DNA of 64,000 bases from the NCBI GenBank assembly GCA_037783545.1, contig JBBELK010001415.1, positions 62,001-126,000 of the forward strand, given 5' to 3'. Made by a program: the position numbers and the translations under genes. This DNA is from Henricia sp. BOLD:AAB3569. Lineage: Eukaryota; Echinodermata; Asteroidea; Spinulosida; Echinasteridae. The notes under the pieces were generated by a model. It ran no database searches. It was not told the DNA's origin and was given only the letters and a program-made list of their open reading frames with translations. Below, piece by piece: positions 1 to 12,706 of this stretch; position 1 is the stretch's first letter; each line of letters opens with the position of its first letter.

Positions 1-2941
1 CAAATTTTGCATGCTCCAAAGACTTTATATTGCGCACTTGTCCTAAAAAATTGACAGACTTTCGCCGGGAAATGGCAGAGAAATTTCAGAGTTTAGAAAA
101 AAAAAGGGGTTGGCGCTTCCTCGATGCTCCCGCAACCTGTGGCTGTCTGTACACACCTCTTTGGTGTACTCCTGACTCGTGCGCATGCTCAGTCCTTCGG
201 ACTGTCGTTGACACGGCCCAGTTTGGGACGGGATTTTGGTCAAAGTGTGGTCCAAACGTCGGCAAATTTGGAGGTCGAAAAATGTTCCGACGAACTTCAA
301 ATTTTGCATGCTCGAAAGACTCTATATTGCGCACTTGTCCTAAAAAATTGACAGACTTTCGCCGGGAAATGGCAGAGAAATTTCAGAGTTTAGAAAAAAA
401 AGGGGTTGGCGCTTCCTGGATGCTCCCGCAACCTGTGGCTGTCTGTACACACCTCTTTGGTGTACTCCTGACTCGTGCGCATGCTCAGTCCTTCGGACTG
501 TCGTTGACACGGCCCAGTTTGGGACGGGATTTTGGTCAAAGTGTGGTCCAAACGTCGGCAAATTTGGAGGTCGAAAAATGTTCCGACGAACTTCAAATTT
601 TGCATGCTCCAAAGACTCTATATTGCGCACTTGTCCTAAAAAATTGACAGACTTTCGCCGGGAAATGGCAGAGAAATTTCAGAGTTTAGAAAAAAAGGGG
701 TTGGCGCTTCCTCGATGCTCCCGCAACCTGTGGCTGTCTGTACACACCTCTTTGGTGTACTCCTGACTCGTGCGCATGCTCAGTCCTTCGGACTGTCGTT
801 GACACGGCCCAGTTTGGGACGGGATTTTGGTCAAAGTGTGGTCCAAACGTCGGCAAATTTGGAGGTCGAAAAATGTTCCGACGAACTTCAAATTGTGCAT
901 GCTCCAAAGACTCTATATTGCGCACTTGTCCTAAAAAATTGACAGACTTTCGCCGGGAAATGGCAGAGAAATTTCAGAGTTTAGAAAAAAAGGGGTTGGC
1001 GCTTCCTGGATGCTCCCGCAACCTGTGGCTGTCTGTACACACCTCTTTGGTGTACTCCTGACTCGTGCGCATGCTCAGTCCTTCGGACTGTCGTTGACAC
1101 GGCCCAGTTTGGGACGGGATTTTGGTCAAAGTGTGGTCCAAACGTCGGCAAATTTGGAGGTCGAAAAATGTTCCGACGAACTTCAAATTTTGCATGCTCC
1201 AAAGACTCTATATTGCGCACTTGTCCTAAAAAATTGACAGACTTTCGCCGGGAAATGGCAGAGAAATTTCAGAGTTTAGAAAAAAAAGGGGTTGGCGCTT
1301 CCTCGATGCTCCCGCAACCTGTGGCTGTCTGTACACACCTCTTTGGTGTACTCCTGACTCGTGCGCATGCTCAGTCCTTCGGACTGTCGTTGACACGGCC
1401 CAGTTTGGGACGGGATTTTGGTCAAAGTGTGGTCCAAACGTCGGCAAATTTGGAGGTCGAAAAATGTTCCGACGAACTTCAAATTTTGCATGCTCCAAAG
1501 ACTCTATATTGCGCACTTGTCCTAAAAAATTGACATACTTTCGCCGGGAAATGGCAGAGAAATTTCAGAGTTTAGAAAAAAAAGGGGTTGGCGCTTCCTG
1601 GATGCTCCCGCAACCTGTGGCTGTCTGTACACACCTCTTTGGTGTACTCCTGACTCGTGCGCATGCTCAGTCCTTCGGACTGTCGTTGACACGGCCCAGT
1701 TTGGGACGGGATTTTGGTCAAAGTGTGGTCCAAACGTCGGCAAATTTGGAGGTCGAAAAATGTTCCGACGAACTTCAAATTTTGCATGCTCCAAAGACTC
1801 TATATTGCGCACTTGTCCTAAAAAATTGACAGACTTTCGCCGGGAAATGGCAGAGAAATTTCAGAGTTTAGAAAAAAAAGGGGTTGGCGCTTCCTGGATG
1901 CTCCCGCAACCTGTGGCTGTCTGTACACACCTCTTTGGTGTACTCCTGACTCGTGCGCATGCTCAGTCCTTTGGACTGTCGTTGACACGGCCCAGTTTGG
2001 GACGGGATTTTGGTCAAAGTGTGGTCCAAACGTCGGCAAATTTGGAGGTCGAAAAATTTTCCGACGAACTTCAAATTGTGCATGCTCCAAAGACTCTATA
2101 TTGCGCACTTGTCCTAAAAAATTGACAGACTTTCGCCGGGAAATGGCAGAGAAATTTCAGAGTTTAGAAAAAAAGGGGTTGGCGCTTCCTGGTTGCTACC
2201 GCAACCTGTGGCTGTCTGTACACACCTCTTTGGTGTACTCCTGACTCGTGCGCATGCTCAGTCTTTCGGACTGTCGTTGACACGGCCCAGTTTGAGACGG
2301 GATTTTGGTCAAAGTGTGGTCCAAACGTCGGCAAATTTGGAGGTCGAAAAATGTTCCGACGAACTTCAAATTTTGCATGCTCCAAAGACTCTATATTGCG
2401 CACTTGTCCTAAAAAATTGACAGACTTTCGCCGGGAAATGGCAGAGAAATTTCAGAGTTTAGAAAAAAAAGGGGTTGGCGCTTCCTGGATGCTCCCGCAA
2501 CCTGTGGCTGTCTGTACACACCTCATTGGTGTACTCCTGACTCGTGCGCATGCTCAGTCCTTCGGACTGTCGTTGACACGGCCCAGTTTGGGACGGGATT
2601 TTGGTCAAAGTGTGGTCCAAACGTCGGCAAATTTGGAGGTCGAAAAATGTTCCGACGAACTTCAAATTGTGCATGCTCCAAAGACTCTATATTGCGCACT
2701 TGTCCTAAAAAATTGACAGACTTTCGCCGGGAAATGGCAGAGAAATTTCAGAGTTTAGAAAAAAAGGGGTTGGCGCTTCCTGGATGCTCCCGCAACCTGT
2801 GGCTGTCTGTACACACCTCTTTGGTGTACTCCTGACTCGTGCGCATGCTCAGTCCTTCGGACTGTCGTTGACACGGCCCAGTTTGGGACGGGATTTTGGT
2901 CAAAGTGTGGTCCAAACGTCGGCAAATTTGGAGGTCGAAAA

Positions 2942-4125
2942 ATGTTCCGACGAACTTCAAATTTTGCATGCTCCAAAGACTCTATATTGCGCACTTGTCC
3001 TAAAAAATTGACAGACTTTCGCCGGGAAATGGCAGAGAAATTTCAGAGTTTAGAAAAAAAAGGGGTTGGCGCTTCCTGGATGCTCCTGCAACCTGTGGCT
3101 GTCTGTACACACCTCTTTGGTGTACTCCTGACTCGTGCGCATGCTCAGTCCTTTGGACTGTCGTTGACACGGCCCAGTTTGGGACGGGATTTTGGTCAAA
3201 GTGTGGTCCAAACGTCGGCAAATTTGGAGGTCGAAAAATTTTCCGACGAACTTCAAATTGTGCATGCTCCAAAGACTCTATATTGCGCACTTGTCCTAAA
3301 AAATTGACAGACTTTCGCCGGGAAATGGCAGAGAAATTTCAGAGTTTAGAAAAAAAAGGGGTTGGCGCTTCCTGGTTGCTACCGCAACCTGTGGCTGTCT
3401 GTACACACCTCTTTGGTGTACTCCTGACTCGTGCGCATGCTCAGTCTTTCGGACTGTCGTTGACACGGCCCAGTTTGAGACGGGATTTTGGTCAAAGTGT
3501 GGTCCAAACGTCGGCAAATTTGGAGGTTGAAAAATGTTCCGACGAACTTCAAATTTTGCATGCTCCAAAGACTCTATATTGCGCACTTGTCCTAAAAAAT
3601 TGACAGACTTTCGCCGGGAAATGGCAGAGAAATTTCAGAGTTTAGAAAAAAAAGGGGTTGGCGCTTCCTGGATGCTCCTGCAACCTGTGGCTGTCTGTAC
3701 ACACCTCTTTGGTGTACTCCTGACTCGTGCGCATGCTCAGTCCTTTGGACTGTCGTTGACACGGCCCAGTTTGGGACGGGATTTTGGTCAAAGTGTGGTC
3801 CAAACGTCGGCAAATTTGGAGGTCGAAAAATTTTCCGACGAACTTCAAATTGTGCATGCTCCAAAGACTCTATATTGCGCACTTGTCCTAAAAAATTGAC
3901 AGACTTTCGCCGGGAAATGGCAGAGAAATTTCAGAGTTTAGAAAAAAAAGGGGTTGGCGCTTCCTGGTTGCTACCGCAACCTGTGGCTGTCTGTACACAC
4001 CTCTTTAGTGTACTCCTGACTCGTGCGCATGCTCAGTCTTTCGGACTGTCGTTGACACGGCCCAGTTTGAGACGGGATTTTGGTCAAAGTGTGGTCCAAA
4101 CGTCGGCAAATTTGGAGGTCGAAAA
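2942..4125 (+). repeat. Dimeric higher-order repeat (2 x 592 bp)
   Basis: Two consecutive copies of a two-monomer unit, 2942-3533 and 3534-4125. In each unit one monomer carries CTCCTGCAACC (near 3085 and 3677), TCCTTTGG and the rare ATTTTCCGAC (near 3238 and 3830); the other carries GGTTGCTACCG (near 3374 and 3966), TCTTTCGG and TTTGAGACGG. A related pair without the CTCCTGC variant lies just upstream near 1760-2350. The alternation of two fixed monomer types is direct evidence for a recent dimer duplication. Confidence 0.85.
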
Positions 4126-7100
4126 ATGTTCCGACGAACTTCAAATTTTGCATGCTCCAAAGACTCTATATTGCGCACTTGTCCTAAAAAATTGACAGAC
4201 TTTCGCCGGGAAATGGCAGAGAAATTTCAGAGTTTAGAAAAAAAAAGGGGTTGGCGCTTCCTGGATGCTCCCGCAACCTGTGGCTGTCTGTACACACCTC
4301 TTTGGTGTACTCCTGACTCGTGCGCATGCTCAGTCCTTGGGACTGTCGTTGACACGGCCCAGTTTGGGACGGGATTTTGGTCAAAGTGTGGTCCAAACGT
4401 CGGCAAATTTGGAGGTCGAAAAATGTTCCGACGAACTTCAAATTTTGCATGCTCCAAAGACTCTATATTGCGCACTTGTCCTAAAAAATTGACAGACTTT
4501 CGCCGGGAAATGGCAGAGAAATTTCAGAGTTTAGAAAAAAAGGGGGTTGGCGCTTCCTCGATGCTCCCGCAACCTGTGGCTGTCTGTACACACCTCTTTG
4601 GTGTACTCCTGACTCGTGCGCATGCTCAGTCCTTCGGACTGTCGTTGACACGGCCCAGTTTGGGACGGGATTTTGGTCAAAGTGTGGTCCAAACGTCGGC
4701 AAATTTGGAGGTCGAAAAATGTTCCGACGAACTTCAAATTGTGCATGCTCCAAAGACTCTATATTGCGCACTTGTCCTAAAAAATTGACAGACTTTCGCC
4801 GGGAAATGGCAGAGAAATTTCAGAGTTTAGAAAAAAAGGGGTTGGCGCTTCCTGGATGCTCCCGCAACCTGTGGCTGTCTGTACACACCTCTTTGGTGTA
4901 CTCCTGACTCGTGCGCATGCTCAGTCCTTCGGACTGTCGTTGACACGGCCCAGTTTGGGACGGGATTTTGGTCAAAGTGTGGTCCAAACGTCGGCAAATT
5001 TGGAGGTCGAAAAATGTTCCGACGAACTTCAAATTTTGCATGCTCCAAAGACTCTATATTGCGCACTTGTCCTAAAAAATTGACAGACTTTCGCCGGGAA
5101 ATGGCAGAGAAATTTCAGAGTTTAGAAAAAAAAGGGGTTGGCGCTTCCTCGATGCTCCCGCAACCTGTGGCTGTCTGTACACACCTCTTTGGTGTACTCC
5201 TGACTCGTGCGCATGCTCAGTCCTTCGGACTGTCGTTGACACGGCCCAGTTTGGGACGGGATTTTGGTCAAAGTGTGGTCCAAACGTCGGCAAATTTGGA
5301 GGTCGAAAAATGTTCCGACGAACTTCAAATTTTGCATGCTCCAAAGACTCTATATTGCGCACTTGTCCTAAAAAATTGACAGACTTTCGCAGGGAAATGG
5401 CAGAGAAATTTCAGAGTTTAGAAAAAAAAGGGGTTGGCGCTTCCTGGATGCTCCCGCAACCTGTGGCTGTCTGTACACACCTCTTTGGTGTACTCCTGAC
5501 TCGTGCGCATGCTCAGTCCTTTGGACTGTCGTTGACACGGCCCAGTTTGGGACGGGATTTTGGTCAAAGTGTGGTCCAAACGTCGGCAAATTTGGAGGTC
5601 GAAAAATGTTCCGACGAACTTCAAATTGTGCATGCTCCAAAGACTCTATATTGCGCACTTGTCCTAAAAAATTGACAGACTTTCGCCGGGAAATGGCAGA
5701 GAAATTTCAGAGTTTAGAAAAAAAAGGGGTTGGCGCTTCCTGGTTGCTACCGCAACCTGTGGCTGTCTGTACACACCTCTTTGGTGTACTCCTGACTCGT
5801 GCGCATGCTCAGTCTTTCGGACTGTCGTTGACACGGCCCAGTTTGAGACGGGATTTTGGTCAAAGTGTGGTCCAAACGTCGGCAAATTTGGAGGTCGAAA
5901 AATGTTCCGACGAACTTCAAATTTTGCATGCTCCAAAGACTCTATATTGCGCACTTGTCCTAAAAAATTGACAGACTTTCGCAGGGAAATGGCAGAGAAA
6001 TTTCAGAGTTTAGAAAAAAAAGGGGTTGGCGCTTCCTGGATGCTCCCGCAACCTGTGGCTGTCTGTACACACCTCTTTGGTGTACTCCTGACTCGTGCGC
6101 ATGCTCAGTCCTTCGGACTGTCGTTGACACGGCCCAGTTTGGGACGGGATTCTGGTCAAAGTGTGGTCCAAACGTCGGCAAATTTGGAGGTCGACAAATG
6201 TTCCGACGAACTTCAAATTGTGCATGCTCCAAAGACTCTATATTGCGCACTTGTCCTAAAAAATTGACAGACTTTCGCCTGGAAATGGCAGAGAAATTTC
6301 AGAGTTTAGAAAAAAAAAGGGGTTGGCGCTTCCTGGATGCTCCCGCAACCTGTGGCTGTCTGTACACACCTCTTTGGTGTACTCCTGACTCGTGCGCATG
6401 CTAAGTCCTTCGGACTGTCGTTGACACGGCCCAGTTTGGGACGGGATTTTGGTGAAAGTGTGGTCCAAACGTCGGCAAATTTGGAGGTCGAAAAATGTTC
6501 CAACGAACTTCAAATTTTGCATGCTCCAAAGACTCTATATTGCGCACTTGTCCTAAACAAATGACAGACTTTCGCCGGGAAATGGCAGAGAAATTTCAGA
6601 GTTTAGAAACAAAAGGGGTTGGCGCTTCCTGGATGCTCCCGCAACCTGTGGCTGTCTGTACACACCTCATTGGTGTACTCCTGACTCGTGCGCATGCTCA
6701 GTCCTTCGGACTGTCGTTGACACGGCCCAGTTTGGGACGGGATTTTGGTCAAAGTGTGGTCCAAACGTCGGCAAATTTGGAGGTCGAAAAATGTTCCGAC
6801 GAACTTCAAATTTTGCATGCTCCAAAGACTCTATATTGCGCACTTGTCCTAAAAAATTGACAGACTTTCGCCGGGAAATGGCAGAGAAATTTCAGAGTTT
6901 AGAAAAAAAAGGGGTTGGCGCTTCCTCGATGCTCCCGCAACCTGTGGCTGTCTGTACGCACCTCTTTGGTGTACTCCTGACTCGTGCGCATGCTCAGTCC
7001 TTCGGACTGTCGTTGACACGGCCCAGTTTGGGACGGGATTCTTGTCAAAGTGTGGTCCAAACGTCGGCAAATTTGGAGGTCGAAAAATGTTCCGACGAAC

Positions 7101-7159
7101 TTCAAATTGTGCATGCTCCAAAGACTCTATATTGCGCACTTGTCCTAAAAAATTGACAG

Positions 7160-10117
7160 ACTTTCGCCTGGAAATGGCAGAGAAATTTCAGAGTTTAGAA
7201 AAAAAAGGGGTTGGCGCTTCCTGGATGCTCCCGCAACCTGTGGCTGTCTGTACACACCTCTTTGGTGTACTCCTGACTCGTGCGCATGCTAAGTCCTTCG
7301 GACTGTCGTTGACACGGCCCAGTTTGGGACGGGATTTTGGTGAAAGTGTGGTCCAAACGTCGGCAAATTTGGAGGTCGAAAAATGTTCCGACGAACTTCA
7401 AATTTTGCATGCTCCAAAGACTCTATATTGCGCACTTGTCCTAAACAAATGACAGACTTTCGCCGGGAAATGGCAGAGAAATTTCAGAGTTTAGAAACAA
7501 AAGGGGTTGGCGCTTCCTGGATGCTCCCGCAACCTGTGGCTGTCTGTACACACCTCATTGGTGTACTCCTGACTCGTGCGCATGCTCAGTCCTTCGGACT
7601 GTCGTTGACACGGCCCAGTTTGGGACGGGATTTTGGTCAAAGTGTGGTCCAAACGTCGGCAAATTTGGAGGTCGAAAAATGTTCCGACGAACTTCAAATT
7701 GTGCATGCTCCAAAGACTCTATATTGCGCACTTGTCCTAAAAAAATGACAGACTTTCGCCGGGAAATGGCAGAGAAATTTCAGAGTTTAGAAAAAAAGGG
7801 GTTGGCGCTTCCTGGATGCTCCCGCAACCTGTGGCTGTCTGTACACACCTCTTTGGTGTACTCCTGACTCGTGCGCATGCTCAGTCCTTCGGACTGTCGT
7901 TGACACGGCCCAGTTTGGGACGGGATTTTGGTCAAAGTGTGGTCCAAACTTCGGCAAATTTGGAGGTCGAAAAATGTTCCGACGAACTTCAAATTTTGCA
8001 TGCTCCAAAGACTCTATATTGCGCACATGTCCTAAAAAATTGACAGACTTTCGCCGGGAAATGGCAGAGAAATTTCAGAGTTTAGAAAAAAAAGGGGTTG
8101 GCGCTTCCTCGATGCTCCCGCAACCTGTGGCTGTCTGTACACACCTCTTTGGTGTACTCCTGACTCGTGCGCATGCTCAGTCCTTCGGACTGTCGTTGAC
8201 ACGGCCCAGTTTGGGACGGAATTTTGGTCAAAGTGTGGTCCAAACGTCGGCAAATTTGGAGGTCGAAAAATGTTCCGACGAACTTCAAATTTTGCATGCT
8301 CCAAAGACTCTATATTGCGCACTTGTCCTAAAAAATTGACAGACTTTCGCCGGGAAATGGCAGATAAATTTCAGAGTTTAGAAAAAAAAGGGGTTGGCGC
8401 TTCCTGGATGCTCCCGCAACCTGTGGCTGTCTGTACACACCTCTTTGGTGTACTCCTGACTCGTGCGCATGCTCAGTCCTTTGGACTGTCGTTGACACGG
8501 CCCAGTTTGGGACGGGATTTTGGTCAAAGTGTGGTCCAAACGGCGGCAAATTTGGAGGTCGAAAAATGTTCCGACGAACTTCAAATTGTGCATGCTCCAA
8601 AGACTCTATATTGCGCACTTGTCCTAAAAAATTGACAGACTTTCGCCTGGAAATGGCAGAGAAATTTCAGAGTTTAGAAAAAAAAGGGGTTGGCGCTTCC
8701 TGGATGCTCCCGCAACCTGTGGCTGTCTGTACACACCTCTTTGGTGTACTCCTGACTCGTGCGCATGCTAAGTCCTTCGGACTGTCGTTGACACGGCCCA
8801 GTTTGGGACGGGATTTTGGTGAAAGTGTGGTCCAAACGTCGGCAAATTTGGAGGTCGAAAAATGTTCCGACGAACTTCAAATTTTGCATGCTCCAAAGAC
8901 TCTATATTGCGCACTTGTCCTAAACAAATGACAGACTTTCGCCGGGAAATGGCAGAGAAATTTCAGAGTTTAGAAACAAAAGGGGTTGGCGCTTCCTGGA
9001 TGCTCCCGCAACCTGTGGCTGTCTGTACACACCTCATTGGTGTACTCCTGACTCGTGCGCATGCTCAGTCCTTCGGACTGTCGTTGACACGGCCCAGTTT
9101 GGGACGGGATTTTGGTCAAAGTGTGGTCCAAACGTCGGCAAATTTGGAGGTCGAAAAATGTTCCGACGAACTTCAAATTGTGCATGCTCCAAAGACTCTA
9201 TATTGCGCACTTGTCCTAAAAAATTGACAGACTTTCGCCGGGAAATGGCAGAGAAATTTCAGAGTTTAGAAAAAAAGGGGTTGGCGCTTCCTGGATGCTC
9301 CCGCAACCTGTGGCTGTCTGTACACACCTCTTTGGTGTACTCCTGACTCGTGCGCATGCTCAGTCCTTCGGACTGTCGTTGACACGGCCCAGTTTGGGAC
9401 GGGATTTTGGTCAAAGTGTGGTCCAAACTTCGGCAAATTTGGAGGTCGAAAAATGTTCCGACGAACTTCAAATTTTGCATGCTCCAAAGACTCTATATTG
9501 CGCACTTGTCCTAAAAAATTGACAGACTTTCGCCGGGAAATGGCAGAGAAATTTCAGAGTTTAGAAAAAAAAGGGGTTGGCGCTTCCTCGATGCTCCCGC
9601 AACCTGTGGCTGTCTGTACACACCTCTTTGGTGTACTCCTGACTCGTGCGCATGCTCAGTCCTTCGGACTGTCGTTGACACGGCCCAGTTTGGGACGGAA
9701 TTTTGGTCAAAGTGTGGTCCAAACGTCGGCAAATTTGGAGGTCGAAAAATGTTCCGACGAACTTCAAATTTTGCATGCTCCAAAGACTCTATATTGCGCA
9801 CTTGTCCTAAAAAATTGACAGACTTTCGCCGGGAAATGGCAGATAAATTTCAGAGTTTAGAAAAAAAAGGGGTTGGCGCTTCCTGGATGCTCCCGCAACC
9901 TGTGGCTGTCTGTACACACCTCTTTGGTGTACTCCTGACTCGTGCGCATGCTCAGTCCTTTGGACTGTCGTTGACACGGCCCAGTTTGGGACGGGATTTT
10001 GGTCAAAGTGTGGTCCAAACGGCGGCAAATTTGGAGGTCGAAAAATGTTCCGACGAACTTCAAATTGTGCATGCTCCAAAGACTCTATATTGCGCACTTG
10101 TCCTAAAAAATTGACAG
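7160..10117 (+). repeat. Five-monomer higher-order repeat (2 x 1479 bp)
   Basis: Two tandem copies of a 1479-bp block, about 7160-8638 and 8639-10117. Rare markers recur at a constant offset of 1479 bp: CGCCTGG (7166 and 8645), AACAAATGAC (about 7443 and 8922), CCAAACTTCGG (7946 and 9425), GACGGAATTTT (8216 and 9695), GCAGATAAATT (8361 and 9840) and CGGCGGCAA (8543 and 10021). Small differences between the copies, such as AAAAAAATGAC near 7738 only in the first, show slight divergence since duplication. Confidence 0.85.
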
Positions 10118-12706
10118 ACTTTCGCCGGGAAATGGCAGAGAAATTTCAGAGTTTAGAAAAAAAAGGGGTTGGCGCTTCCTGGTTGCTACCGCAACCTGTG
10201 GCTGTCTGTACACACCTCTTTGGTGTACTCCTGACTCGTGCGCATGCTCAGTCTTTCGGACTGTCGTTGACACGGCCCAGTTTGAGACGGGATTTTGGTC
10301 AAAGTGTGGTCCAAACGTCGGCAAATTTGGAGGTCGAAAAATGTTCCGACGAACTTCAAATTTTGCATGCTCCAAAGACTCTATATTGCGCACTTGTCCT
10401 AAAAAATTGACAGACTTTCGCCGGGAAATGGCAGAGAAATTTCAGAGTTTAGAAAAAAAAGGGGTTGGCGCTTCCTGGATGCTCCCGCAACCTGTGGCTG
10501 TCTGTACACACCTCTTTGGTGTACTCCTGACTCGTGCGCATGCTCAGTCCTTCGGACTGTCGTTGACACGGCCCAGTTTGGGACGGGATTCTGGTCAAAG
10601 TGTGGTCCAAACGTCGGCAAATTTGGAGGTCGAAAAATGTTCCGACGAACTTCAAATTGTGCATGCTCCAAAGACTCTATATTGCGCACTTGTCCTAAAA
10701 AATTGACAGACTTTCGCCTGGAAATGGCAGAGAAATTTCAGAGTTTAGAAAAAAAAGGGGTTGGCGCTTCCTGGATGCTCCCGCAACCTGTGGCTGTCTG
10801 TACACACCTCTTTGGTGTACTCCTGACTCGTGCGCATGCTAAGTCCTTCGGACTGTCGTTGACACGGCCCAGTTTGGGACGGGATTTTGGTGAAAGTGTG
10901 GTCCAAACGTTGGCAAATTTGGAGGTCGAAAAATGTTCCGACGAACTTCAAATTTTGCATGCTCCAAAGACTCTATATTGCGCACTTGTCCTAAACAAAT
11001 GACAGACTTTCGCCGGGAAATGGCAGAGAAATTTCAGAGTTTAGAAACAAAAGGGGTTGGCGCTTCCTGGATGCTCCCGCAACCTGTGGCTGTCTGTACA
11101 CACCTCATTGGTGTACTCCTGACTCGTGCGCATGCTCAGTCCTTCGGACTGTCGTTGACACGGCCCAGTTTGGGACGGGATTTTGGTCAAAGTGTGGTCC
11201 AAACGTCGGCAAATTTGGAGGTCGAAAAATGTTCCGACGAACTTCAAATTGTGCATGCTCCAAAGACTTTATATTGCGCACTTGTCCTAAAAAATTGACA
11301 GACTTTCGCCGGGAAATGGCAGAGAAAGTTCAGAGTTTAGAAAAAAAAGGGGTTGGCGCTTCCTGGATGCTCCCGCAACCTGTGGCTGTCTGTACACACC
11401 TCTTTGGTGTACTCCTGACTCGTGCGCATGCTCAGTCCTTCGGACTGTCGTTGACACGGCCCAGTTTGGGACGGGATTTTGGTCAAAGTGTGGTCCAAAC
11501 GTCGGCAAATTTGGAGGTCGAAAAATGTTCCGACGAACTTCAAATTTTGCATGCTCCAAAGACTCTATATTGCGCACTTGTCCTAAAAAATTGACAGACT
11601 TTCGCCGGGAAATGGCAGAGAAATTTCAGAGTTTAGAAAAAAAAGGGGTTGGCGCTTCCTGGATGCTCCCGCAACCTGTGGCTGTCTGTACACACCTCTT
11701 TGGTGTACTCCTGACTCGTGCGCATGCTCAGTCCTTCGGACTGTCGTTGACACGGCCCAGTTTGGGACGGGATTTTGGTCAAAGTGTGGTCCAAACGTCG
11801 GCAAATTTGGAGGTCGAAAAATGTTCCGACGAACTTCAAATTTTGCATGCTCCAAAGACTCTATATTGCGCACTTGTCCTAAAAAATTGACAGACTTTCG
11901 CCGGGAAATGGCAGAGAAATTTCAGAGTTTAGAAAAAAAAGGGGTTGGCGCTTCCTCGATGCTCCCGCAACCTGTGGCTGTCTGTACACACCTCTTTGGT
12001 GTACTCCTGACTCGTGCGCATGCTCAGTCCTTCGGACTGTCGTTGACACGGCCCAGTTTGGGACGGGATTTTGGTCAAAGTGTGGTCCAAACGTCGGCAA
12101 ATTTGGAGGTCGAAAAATGTTCCGACGAACTTCAAATTTTGCATGCTCCAAAGACTCTATATTGCGCACTTGTCCTAAAAAATTGACAGACTTTCGCCGG
12201 GAAATGGCAGAGAAATTTCAGAGTTTAGAAAAAAAGGGGTTGGCGCTTCCTGGATGCTCCCGCAACCTGTGGCTGTCTGTACACACCTCTTTGGTGTACT
12301 CCTGACTCGTGCGCATGCTCAGTCCTTCGGACTGTCGTTGACACGGCCCAGTTTGGGACGGGATTTTGGTCAAAGTGTGGTCCAAACGTCGGCAAATTTG
12401 GAGGTCGAAAAATGTTCCGACGAACTTCAAATTTTGCATGCTCCAAAGACTCTATATTGCGCACTTGTCCTAAAAAAATGACAGACTTTCGCCGGGAAAT
12501 GGCAGAGAAATTTCAGAGTTTAGAAAAAAAGGGGTTGGCGCTTCCTCGATGCTCCCGCAACCTGTGGCTGTCTGTACACACCTCTTTGGTGTACTCCTGA
12601 CTCGTGCGCATGCTCAGTCCTTCGGACTGTCGTTGACACGGCCCAGTTTGGGACGGGATTTTGGTCAAAGTGTGGTCCAAACGTCGGCAAATTTGGAGGT
12701 TGAAAA

